From: DATLZC01 sp037444005
GTDB lineage: Bacteria > Chloroflexota > Dehalococcoidia > DSTF01 > JACRBR01
Length of the DNA: 7,608 nt
Reading direction: 5' to 3'
Assembly (NCBI GenBank): GCA_037444005.1
Contig: JBBING010000100.1
Location: forward strand, 1 to 7,608
The notes beneath the pieces are model-generated. The model ran no database searches. It was not told the origin of the DNA and worked only from the letters and a program-made list of their open reading frames with translations. The position numbers were made by a program, and so were the translations under genes. Positions 1-5,111 of this stretch are shown one piece after another. The first letter of the stretch is position 1. Each line of letters opens with the position of its first letter.

Positions 1-884
1 GCGGCGCCCGCGAGGCGCTGCCACGCGCGGACGAGCGCGCGACCTCGCAGCGGCGCGGCCAGCGATCGCAGCGCCTCGCGCGGCACGGAGATGCGCTCCG
101 GTTCGACCCGCGCGCCTGCGAGGGCCGCGTCGGCGAGCGCATCCAGCGTCGCCTCCGCTTCCGCCGCGGCCCGGCCGAGGCGGACCAGCGCCTCCTCCAC
201 CCTCGGGTTCAGCCGCCGCAGGGCGGGGAGCGCCTCCAGGCGCACCCGGTTGCGGGCGGCGTCCAGCGCGAGGTTCGTCGGGTCTTCGACGGTTTCGACG
301 CCGGCGTCTGCGCAGTACGCGCGCGTGTCCTCCCGGCGCACGGCGAGAAGCGGCCGGGCGACATCGGGCCCGGCTCCACCCAGAGGCCACGGCGCTCGGG
401 GCGCCATTCCCGCGAGCCCGCCGAGACCGGCGCCGCGCGCCACGTGCAGCAGGATGGTCTCCGCCTGGTCGTCCAATGTGTGGCCCGTGGCGAGGACACC
501 GCATCCCTTCGCCTCAGCCGCCTCGCGCAGGAAGGCGTAGCGCAGCGCTCGCGCTGCGGCTTCGATGCCCTGTCTGGTCCGCCGACTCTCCGCGGCGACG
601 TCACCTTCGCCCTCCACGAGCTCGACCCCCGTACGCGCGGCCAGCGCCCTCACGGCGCGGCGTTCCTGCGCCGACGCCTCCGGGCCGCGCAACCGGTGGT
701 CGAAGTACGCCGCCGCGAGCTCGACACCTAGACGCTCCCGCAGCGCCGAGAGGATGAGGAGGAGGGCGGACGAGTCGGGACCGCCCGACACCGCCACCAG
801 GACGCGTTCGCCTCGATGGAAGACCCCGTGCTCGCGCACGAACCGCGCCACGGCTCGCTCGACGCGGCGCGCGATGGCGCTCAT
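1..884 (-). CDS. tilS: tRNA(Ile)-lysidine synthase TilS, 3' end cut by window edge
   Basis: TilS is a cytoplasmic enzyme that uses ATP to attach lysine to C34 of the CAU-anticodon tRNA(Ile), so that it reads AUA. The frame is open from the ATG at 884 to the window edge: 294 codons, no stop. Visible signatures are the N-type PP-loop SGGPDS (residues 33-38), DHRLRG (62-67), GIEAAARALRY (107-117), ATGHTLDDQAET (132-143) followed by the family hallmark GAGLGGLAGM (151-160), DPTN (201-204) and RNRVRLEALPAL (211-222). The complete catalytic domain and part of the linker are present; any C-terminal tRNA-binding domains lie outside. GGGAGG about 9 nt upstream supports this ATG. The gene begins 27 nt after the stop of the septum-initiator gene, an arrangement known from divIC-tilS in Firmicutes, so the two are probably co-transcribed. 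There is no frameshift in the visible part. Identification is secure from motifs. Confidence 0.95.
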   Translation of the reverse strand, partial: MSAIARRVERAVARFVREHGVFHRGERVLVAVSGGPDSSALLLILSALRERLGVELAAAYFDHRLRGPEASAQERRAVRALAARTGVELVEGEGDVAAESRRTRQGIEAAARALRYAFLREAAEAKGCGVLATGHTLDDQAETILLHVARGAGLGGLAGMAPRAPWPLGGAGPDVARPLLAVRREDTRAYCADAGVETVEDPTNLALDAARNRVRLEALPALRRLNPRVEEALVRLGRAAAEAEATLDALADAALAGARVEPERISVPREALRSLAAPLRGRALVRAWQRLAGA

Positions 885-911
885 GCCGTCCGCCTCCCGG
901 AGCGGGCGAGG

Positions 912-1358
912 TCAGGGCTCCGGCGCCGGCGTGGACGCCGGACCGGGCGAGGGCGTCGCCTCGGACCAGAACTCGCCGTAGAGCTCCCGCCACCAGGGGC
1001 CGCGGGGCCGGCCGGACTCGGGCGAGGGCGTAGGCGTCGGCTCAGGCCCGGAGACGATGACCAGCGTCTCCCCCGGGCGGACCAGCCCGAGCAGGTTCCG
1101 CGCGCTGTATTCGACGTATTCGTCGGACTGGAGATAGGCGCGAAGGGCCTCGAGCTCGGCCCGCTGGCGCTGGAGGTCGGCGACCTCCCTGCGGAGCTCG
1201 GTCTCGCGTCGTCCGAGGTCGTAGCTTCGGAGGACATAGCCCGCGGCGGAGTAGAGCGCGTAGCCGGCCGCGAACAGGAGCGCGGCGACGAGGATTCGTG
1301 ACGGTGCGCCCTTCAGGCTTCCGAACAAGCGGAACCGCCCCCCGATCGGGCCCGCCAC
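912..1358 (-). CDS. ftsB/divIC: FtsB/DivIC-type septum formation initiator protein
   Basis: This is probably a single-pass divisome protein of the FtsB/DivIC family, which bridges early and late division proteins. Counting from the GTG at 1358 (148 aa), there is a hydrophobic segment at about 20-43, a charged heptad-like coiled coil at about 47-77, and then the family-like stretch EYVEYSARNLLGLVRPGE (80-97) ending in a short beta-like strand. The last ~46 residues are an unusual Pro/Thr/Ser-rich tail containing a WW pair (122-123) and a second aromatic cluster (ELYGEFW). The start is uncertain. The frame stays open to 1502, but codons upstream of 1358 lose third-position GC and would overlap the divergent gene. 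Alternatives are ATG 1418, and TTG 1328, which has a G-run 9 nt upstream. tilS follows after 27 nt. The family call rests on architecture and the C-terminal motif, without a search. Confidence 0.78.
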   Translation of the reverse strand: MAGPIGGRFRLFGSLKGAPSRILVAALLFAAGYALYSAAGYVLRSYDLGRRETELRREVADLQRQRAELEALRAYLQSDEYVEYSARNLLGLVRPGETLVIVSGPEPTPTPSPESGRPRGPWWRELYGEFWSEATPSPGPASTPAPEP

Positions 1359-1369
1359 CAGTCGCGGCA

Positions 1370-1398
1370 ACAGTACCACAGCGCGGCGCGCGGGACAA
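1370..1398 (-). promoter_or_regulatory. Possible sigma70-type promoter for the ftsB/divIC-tilS pair
   Basis: On the minus strand TTGTCC (1398-1393) is separated by exactly 17 nt from TACTGT (1375-1370). TGG directly before the latter resembles an extended -10. A transcript would start near 1362, just before the GTG at 1358 and about 34 nt before the alternative TTG at 1328. This would make 1358 almost leaderless and so bears on the start choice. It is a pattern match only. Confidence 0.35.
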
Positions 1399-1488
1399 TC
1401 GGGCCGTTCCCGCCGCATCGCTCTATGCCGTCGGCCCCGGCTGCGGTAGACTTCGGGCTGCCCGGAGCCTGACGGGCGCGTGAATGGC

Positions 1489-1497
1489 AAGGGAGGT
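1489..1497 (+). promoter_or_regulatory. Shine-Dalgarno that decides the start of the small membrane protein
   Basis: AAGGGAGGT lies 7 nt before the GTG at 1505, an almost ideal ribosome-binding site. The in-frame ATG at 1484 sits upstream of this element and would place it inside the coding region; it has no comparable site of its own. The GTG at 1505 is therefore preferred, which also puts the first hydrophobic helix right at the N terminus. Confidence 0.7.
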
Positions 1498-1504
1498 ACC
1501 ACGC

Positions 1505-1690
1505 GTGCTGATCTTTCTGCTGCTCATGAACCTGGCTGCCGGCATGGCGGTCGCGGCGGGCTTCGCGGCGGCCGCAGCGTTCGGCCGGGACGTCGGCATC
1601 GGCGCCGGCATCTTCACGCTCGCCTTCCTGCACACGGGCATCGCTCTCGCGTACTTCGCGTCCCAGGCGCCGGCCCCCGTCGAGGAGTAG
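1505..1690 (+). CDS. Small two-helix membrane protein of unknown function
   Basis: I do not recognise the family. From the GTG start the product has 61 residues and consists almost entirely of two hydrophobic segments, about 2-30 (very rich in Ala and Gly) and about 35-54. They are separated by a short polar turn, GRDVG. The last residues, APAPVEE, are acidic and Pro-rich. There is no catalytic motif or cysteine. Its own strong ribosome-binding site and GC-rich third positions argue that it is translated. It is divergent from the ftsB/divIC gene and is followed after 65 nt by a lipoprotein gene on the same strand, with a hairpin between them. It may be a small inner-membrane subunit or stabiliser, but nothing in the sequence shows its role. 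If the ATG at 1484 were used it would gain seven mostly polar residues. Confidence 0.65.
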   Translation: MLIFLLLMNLAAGMAVAAGFAAAAAFGRDVGIGAGIFTLAFLHTGIALAYFASQAPAPVEE

Positions 1691-1695
1691 GCCGC

Positions 1696-1715
1696 GCCGC
1701 CCACTGTCGGGCGGC
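1696..1715 (+). terminator. GC-rich hairpin after the small membrane protein gene
   Basis: GCCGCCC (1696-1702) and GGGCGGC (1709-1715) form a perfect 7-bp stem with a 6-nt loop, starting 6 nt after the stop codon. Allowing one bulge, the stem can lengthen with flanking GCG/CGC. No T-run follows, so it is not a textbook intrinsic terminator. It could attenuate read-through into the lipoprotein gene or protect the 3' end. Confidence 0.35.
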
Positions 1716-1755
1716 CGCGTCACCACCGGGCCCGCCACTGGCAAGGAAGCCGGCC

Positions 1756-2223
1756 GTGCGCTTCGCATGCGCGTTCGCCTCGCTGTGGTGTCTGGCCGCG
1801 GCCGCCTGCGGGGGCCGCCCCTCCGGCGTCTCCGACGTCCTCGCAGAGACGCGCGCCGCGCCCCCTCCGTACGTCATCTTGGTGCAACGCCAGGTCAGCC
1901 CGCCCGGCGACCCGCGCCTGCGCTACGAGAAGATCGTCCAGGTCGACACCCGCCTCGAGCGCGACCAGCTCCTCGCCGTGGTCCGCGCCGCGGAGGCCGA
2001 GGCGTATCGCCAGTTCCCGAAACTCTCAGCGCTCCTCCTCCGAGTCGTCCTGAGGGAAGACGGGACGGCCGCCACCCTCGCCGTGGCGGTCTCCTCCGCC
2101 GATGGCCTGGGCTGGACCGGAGACGGACGCTTCGGCGCGGTCGAGGACCGCGGGCGCATCGAGGTCGACCTGTCCGAGGGCGGAACGGTCGCCCACTACT
2201 CCCTGCCGCGGGAGGGACCCTAG
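1756..2223 (+). CDS. Putative lipoprotein of unknown function
   Basis: The product has 155 residues from a GTG preceded at 6 nt by AAGGAAG. The N terminus has one Arg, then a hydrophobic stretch, then LAAAAC with the candidate lipid-anchored Cys at residue 18. Gly-Gly follows, as is common after a lipobox, but the -3 residue is Ala rather than Leu, so lipidation is likely rather than certain. The mature part looks like a small alpha/beta domain: a strand YVILVQRQV (39-47), a strand EKIVQVDT (58-65), an acidic amphipathic helix (about 67-87), a strand ALLLRVVL (92-99), then a strand ending near 113 and a Gly-rich turn. The order (signal, strand, strand, helix, strand) resembles small domains of the DUF4875 kind, but this is only a guess. 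A possible partner is the small membrane protein just upstream. Longer in-frame extension to 1480 is unlikely because it would cover that gene. Confidence 0.65.
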   Translation: MRFACAFASLWCLAAAACGGRPSGVSDVLAETRAAPPPYVILVQRQVSPPGDPRLRYEKIVQVDTRLERDQLLAVVRAAEAEAYRQFPKLSALLLRVVLREDGTAATLAVAVSSADGLGWTGDGRFGAVEDRGRIEVDLSEGGTVAHYSLPREGP

Positions 2224-3491
2224 CGCTCGCGGCAGACGCCGGGACGGTCGTCGAGGTTGCCTGACGTCACGTTGCCGCTCACAGTGACGGCGCCCGCGTT
2301 GTGGAGGCAGATCGCCGACCCGCCGTTCCCGGTGATGCGGTTCGCCTCGATGCTCCCGACGGCGCCGTTGACGTACGAGACGCCGATGCCGGCGTTGTCG
2401 GCGATGAGGCTGTTGGTGACCGACAGGTTACCTCCCTGGGACAGCACGCCGCCGCCGAGGATGCGCTCGTCGAGCCGGAATTGATTGGTGATGCGCGCGT
2501 TGTTGATGCGGCCCGCAGGCCGCCACGGGAACGGCGCCGGCGCCTTCCCGAAGCTCAGCGGGTCCGGATACGCCCGCACCTCCACCGCGTGCTCTTCGTT
2601 CCCGATGAAGGCGTCGCCCTCCGACTGGAGGATGGCGGCCCAGACGAACACGCCCGTGAGCTGATTGAACCAGATGTTGTTCCCGCGCATCGTGACACGC
2701 GTGCCGGGGAACAGGACGAGGCCGGTGCTCTGGTTCCCCAGCACCAGGTTCGCGTTCATGATGAGGTTTCCCCGCCCCACGTACGCCTGGAGGTTCTCGA
2801 AATAGCAGGCGGGCGCCGCCAGTTGTCCCGGCGGCAGGAGCGCGCACGGCGTCACCCCCGCGAACACGCCGGGCCCCTCATTGAACGCGATGATGTTCTG
2901 CGTCAGCGTCGTGTTCGCCGTCTCTCCCACGGACGACAGCCCCACGCCGCCGTTCCACACCGACCACGAGCGCTCGATCGTCAGGGTCGAGTTGTTGCGG
3001 CTGAGCATGCCGTCCCCGCGGTTCGAGTGGGCGACGCTGTCGGCGATGCGGCCGACGCTCCCGGCGTCGTAGTGCGCGCCGATCTCGCCGCCCGCGAACT
3101 CCACACCCTCGAAGGTCACGTCGACGCTGCGCCAGACGTAAGCGTTGGCGGGCCTCCCGAACACGAGGCTCACATCCCGCACCGTGATGCTGCGGCTTCG
3201 GAAGATGAGGAGGACGTCCCGGCCGGGCGATGGCGCCAGAATCGAACGTCCGCGGCCGGCCCCTTGAATCGTCAGGTCCGAGCGCGACTCCAGCGTGACC
3301 GTGCCGACGTAGACGCCCGGCTCGAGGCACACCACTGCGCCCGCGCCGACGCGGCCGACCGCCGCCTGGACGCTCTCGCCGGGCCGGACGGTGACGTCGC
3401 ACGTCTGTGAACGGGCGGCGCCGCCTTCCTGGACGGCCGCCAGCGCGAGCGCCCAGAAGACGCACATGCCGGCCAGCGCGCGGTATCGCAT
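2220..3491 (-). CDS. Exported right-handed parallel beta-helix protein
   Basis: This is a 423-residue secreted or surface protein. A Sec-type signal peptide (about 1-26, with RYR then a hydrophobic core) lacks a twin-arginine motif. The mature start (CDVTVRPGESVQAAV, then PGVYVGTVTL and LTIQGAGRG) matches the opening of pectate-lyase-like or NosD-like beta-helix proteins. After it come repeated coils of the type N-x-I/L-x-x-N-x-x-x-G-V/L, for example at about 151-161, 175-185, 199-209, 248-258, 271-281, 360-371 and 384-395. Six cysteines remain in the mature part (31, 55, 216, 229, 395, 420) and fall into three neighbouring pairs, which suggests disulfides. Between residues 305 and 335 a Pro-rich loop interrupts the coils. 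No obvious lyase catalytic triad was recognised, so binding or enzymatic activity on polysaccharide is only inferred. It sits alone on its strand, downstream of tatC by 57 nt. Confidence 0.85.
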   Translation of the reverse strand: MRYRALAGMCVFWALALAAVQEGGAARSQTCDVTVRPGESVQAAVGRVGAGAVVCLEPGVYVGTVTLESRSDLTIQGAGRGRSILAPSPGRDVLLIFRSRSITVRDVSLVFGRPANAYVWRSVDVTFEGVEFAGGEIGAHYDAGSVGRIADSVAHSNRGDGMLSRNNSTLTIERSWSVWNGGVGLSSVGETANTTLTQNIIAFNEGPGVFAGVTPCALLPPGQLAAPACYFENLQAYVGRGNLIMNANLVLGNQSTGLVLFPGTRVTMRGNNIWFNQLTGVFVWAAILQSEGDAFIGNEEHAVEVRAYPDPLSFGKAPAPFPWRPAGRINNARITNQFRLDERILGGGVLSQGGNLSVTNSLIADNAGIGVSYVNGAVGSIEANRITGNGGSAICLHNAGAVTVSGNVTSGNLDDRPGVCRER

Positions 3492-3493
3492 GA

Positions 3494-3508
3494 GGCCCTC
3501 TCCGGGCC
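3494..3508 (-). promoter_or_regulatory. Hairpin presenting the Shine-Dalgarno of the beta-helix gene
   Basis: In the minus-strand transcript GGCCC-GGAGA-GGGCC forms a perfect 5-bp stem whose loop is GGAGA, ending two bases before the ATG at 3491. The purine-rich ribosome-binding sequence GGAGAGGG is thus partly in the loop and partly in the 3' arm. This could limit or tune initiation. It could also be a chance result of high GC. Confidence 0.35.
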
Positions 3509-3548
3509 ACAGGCTAGACGCGGGCCGCGAGCGCTGTCAAACCTGCGG

Positions 3549-4316
3549 TCACCTCGGGATGATGGGGTTTGCCTCGACCAGCTTCGCCAGCACGATGCCG
3601 ACGAAGTACAGCGCCAGGATCGCTCCGGCGAGCAGCCCCTGGGTCACCGGATCCACCGACGGCGTGACGACACCGCCCACCACCACCGCCAGCACGATGG
3701 CGTACCGCCACCACCCGAGGAGCTTGCCCGACCGTACGATACCGAGCTTGGCGAGCCCCATGATCAGCAGCGGCATCTCGAAGACGACGCCGGTAATAAA
3801 CATGAGGCGCGTCACGAAGTCGATGTACTTCCGGACGCCGATGAGCGGCACGGTGTTCTCGCCGGTGTTGCCGATGAGAAAGCGGAGCGCGGGTGGAAGC
3901 TCCACGTAGTACGCGAACGCCATCCCGGCCACGAAGGCGAGCGACGCTCCGATCACCAGCGGATACACCCACCTCCGTTCCGATGGCGTCAGCCCGGGGC
4001 CGACGAAGGCGAGCGTCTGGTAGATGATGACGGGCATCGCGATGGCGACGCCGAGCAGGAGCGTCACGCGGAAGTATGTGCTCCAGTACTCGAGCGGGTC
4101 GAAGAACGCGAGCTTCCCGCCTTCGAGATAGTCCGTCGCCGGCTCCGCCAGGTAGTCGATGAACATGCCGCTGAGCGGCCACAGGGACACGAGCATCCCG
4201 GCGACCAGCGCGACGGAGCAGACGATGAGGCGGTAGCGCAGCTCCTGGAGGTGCTCCAGGATGGTGAGCTCTTTCTCCTCGGGACGCGCTTTCGGTGGGA
4301 CGTCGACGGTCGCCAT
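3549..4316 (-). CDS. tatC: Twin-arginine translocase subunit TatC
   Basis: TatC is the polytopic receptor of the Tat pathway, which binds twin-arginine signal peptides and recruits TatA to export folded proteins. The 255-residue length is typical. The cytoplasmic N-terminal motif HLQELRYRL (22-30) carries the conserved Glu25. The first cytoplasmic loop reads GPGLTPSERR, with Glu113 at the position of the signal-peptide-binding Glu103 of E. coli TatC. Glu180 in GVVFEMP matches E. coli Glu170. Near the end TPSVDPVTQ (218-226) is the usual Pro/Asp loop before the last helix. Six hydrophobic segments lie at about 28-50, 80-103, 116-138, 167-190, 203-217 and 224-247. Its ATG begins 6 nt after the stop of the TatA/B-like gene, with no clear ribosome-binding site of its own, so translational coupling is likely. 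Identification is firm. Confidence 0.97.
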   Translation of the reverse strand: MATVDVPPKARPEEKELTILEHLQELRYRLIVCSVALVAGMLVSLWPLSGMFIDYLAEPATDYLEGGKLAFFDPLEYWSTYFRVTLLLGVAIAMPVIIYQTLAFVGPGLTPSERRWVYPLVIGASLAFVAGMAFAYYVELPPALRFLIGNTGENTVPLIGVRKYIDFVTRLMFITGVVFEMPLLIMGLAKLGIVRSGKLLGWWRYAIVLAVVVGGVVTPSVDPVTQGLLAGAILALYFVGIVLAKLVEANPIIPR

Positions 4317-4322
4317 GGGACG

Positions 4323-4679
4323 TCAGGGCGCGGGGCCGCGTTCCGGCGTCGCGGCGGAGACGCCGTCGCCGGCGATTTCGGCCTCGAGCCGTCTGCTCTC
4401 CTGTTCGACGGAAGCGACGCCGTCGCGGAGGTCGGCGCTGGCGTCGGCGAGGCCTTCGCCCACTTCGCGCCACTCGGCGTCGAGCACCGTGCGCTCGCGC
4501 TCGAACTCGCGCATGACTTCACCGAGGTCGCGGGTCAGGGTAGCGGTGTAGCTGCGGAACTCGCGGATGAAGCGGGCGACCTGCACCATGAGCTCGGGCA
4601 GGCGGTGCGGCCCGAACACGATGAGGGCCACCACGACGATGAGCAGCAGCTCGAGCGGGCCGATGCCGAGGAACTCCAC
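4323..4679 (-). CDS. tatA/B: TatA/TatB-family protein-translocase subunit (TatB-like)
   Basis: This 118-residue protein has the standard layout of the family: a short N terminus, one transmembrane helix (about 6-22), the hinge FGPHRLPEL (22-30), an amphipathic helix (about 31-45), and a long charged, coiled-coil-like C-terminal region rich in Glu and Arg, ending in a Pro-containing tail. The membrane-face Glu10, the GP-x-RLP hinge and the length favour TatB, the subunit that sits with TatC in the receptor complex. However, many TatA proteins share FGP-x-x-LPEL, so the class is not certain. The start is GTG, supported by GGAGGG 4 nt upstream. tatC follows after 6 nt. Only one member of this family is visible, so either TatA is encoded elsewhere or this protein does both jobs. 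Confidence 0.9.
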   Translation of the reverse strand: MEFLGIGPLELLLIVVVALIVFGPHRLPELMVQVARFIREFRSYTATLTRDLGEVMREFERERTVLDAEWREVGEGLADASADLRDGVASVEQESRRLEAEIAGDGVSAATPERGPAP

Positions 4680-4688
4680 GACGCCCTC

Positions 4689-4715
4689 CGCGGCTCGCCG
4701 TGGCGGCGAGCCGCG
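4689..4715 (-). promoter_or_regulatory. Strong 12-bp hairpin adjoining the tatA/B ribosome-binding site
   Basis: Bases 4689-4700 and 4704-4715 are perfectly complementary (CGCGGCTCGCCG and its reverse complement) around a 3-nt loop. In the minus-strand transcript the 3' arm ends at the first G of the GGAGGG ribosome-binding site of the TatA/B-like gene. No T-run follows on either strand, which argues against an intrinsic terminator. It may be a 5'-leader structure that stabilises the tat message or controls access of ribosomes. Confidence 0.5.
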
Positions 4716-4720
4716 ACCTC

Positions 4721-4749
4721 ATGATAAAGCACGGCCGCGCCCCTCACTA
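4721..4749 (-). promoter_or_regulatory. Weak candidate promoter for tatA/B-tatC
   Basis: The minus strand shows TATCAT (4726-4721), a good -10 hexamer in an otherwise very GC-rich spacer. TAGTGA lies 17 nt upstream (4749-4744) and matches only three of six -35 positions. A transcript would begin near 4714, almost exactly at the base of the hairpin at 4689-4715. The support is the AT-rich island and the spacing only. Confidence 0.3.
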
Positions 4750-4774
4750 CATCCGAACGGCGGAACCGGGGGAG

Positions 4775-4795
4775 CGCGGCGCGGAGAGCGCCGCG
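4775..4795 (-). terminator. GC hairpin just after acpP
   Basis: CGCGGCGC (4775-4782) and GCGCCGCG (4788-4795) form a perfect 8-bp stem with a 5-nt loop, starting 9 nt after the acpP stop on the minus strand. The following sequence is C-rich, with no U-run. It may end part of the acpP transcripts or protect the 3' end of this normally abundant message from exonucleases, separating it from the tat genes. Confidence 0.4.
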
Positions 4796-4804
4796 AGGGC
4801 CAGG

Positions 4805-5065
4805 CTATTCGTCCTCGATGCCCAGGTCTTTCAGGTAGTCGACGGCGTCCTGAACGGTGACGATCTTCTCGGCGTCTTCGTCCGAGATCTCCAGGGGCTT
4901 GCCGTCCTTGCTGAACTCCTCCTCCATGGACATGATGAGCTCCACCAGGTCCAGCGAGTCTGCGTTCAGGTCGTCGACGAACGAAGCGCTGGGCACAACC
5001 TGGTCCTCGTCGACCCCGAGCTGGTCGACAATGATCTTGCGGACGCGTTCGAACACCGTAGCCAA
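4805..5065 (-). CDS. acpP: Acyl carrier protein
   Basis: AcpP is the small acidic carrier that holds growing acyl chains on a 4'-phosphopantetheine arm during fatty-acid synthesis. The arm would attach to Ser37 in DLNADSLDLVE, the canonical site. The 86-residue product begins MATVFERVRKII, which aligns residue for residue with the usual ACP start (E. coli MSTIEERVKKII). This supports the unusual TTG start at 5065, preceded at 9 nt by AAGGGGG. The alternative GTG at 5056 would remove three conserved positions. Between helices II and III it reads EEEFSKDGKPLEISDEDAEKI, a loop about five residues longer than in E. coli AcpP. The gene lies 46 nt downstream of nusB, in a cluster with fabD and fabG, which provide its malonyl load and reduce its ketoacyl products. 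Confidence 0.96.
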   Translation of the reverse strand: MATVFERVRKIIVDQLGVDEDQVVPSASFVDDLNADSLDLVELIMSMEEEFSKDGKPLEISDEDAEKIVTVQDAVDYLKDLGIEDE

Positions 5066-5074
5066 ACTGCAGTA

Positions 5075-5081
5075 CCCCCTT
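5075..5081 (-). promoter_or_regulatory. Shine-Dalgarno supporting the TTG start of acpP
   Basis: AAGGGGG lies 9 nt before the TTG at 5065 on the minus strand. No ATG or GTG in this frame occurs between it and the TTG, and the protein alignment agrees with TTG as the first codon. Confidence 0.6.
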
Positions 5082-5090
5082 GTGACATCA

Positions 5091-5104
5091 CCCGCTCACG
5101 CGGG
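5091..5104 (-). promoter_or_regulatory. GNRA-capped hairpin in the nusB-acpP spacer
   Basis: In the minus-strand transcript CCCGC-GUGA-GCGGG forms a 5-bp GC stem closed by a GUGA loop, a member of the very stable GNRA class. It lies about 10 nt upstream of the acpP ribosome-binding site. It could act as a processing or stability element that raises acpP output relative to nusB. No U-run follows. Confidence 0.35.
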
Positions 5105-5111
5105 AGCCTGT

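Noticed and set aside
1447..1452. TAGACT as a -10 element for the plus-strand small genes
   Set aside because: No -35-like hexamer occurs at 16-18 nt upstream.
1480..1755. Upstream in-frame extension of the lipoprotein gene
   Set aside because: It would cover the small membrane protein gene and place the signal peptide internally. A GTG with AAGGAAG directly precedes the hydrophobic stretch.
2301..3410. 369-codon plus-strand frame opposite the beta-helix gene
   Set aside because: Composition is Arg/Asp/Val/His-rich without domain structure, while the opposite strand has a signal peptide and regular beta-helix repeats.
3514..4473. 319-codon minus-strand frame overlapping tatC and the TatA/B-like gene
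   Set aside because: It is a shifted-frame shadow rich in Arg; the real genes in the other frames carry all the Tat motifs.
5083..5092. TGTGACATCA as a regulator-binding palindrome before acpP
   Set aside because: It is only a partial palindrome and matches no fatty-acid regulator site that I know, such as FapR or FabT.
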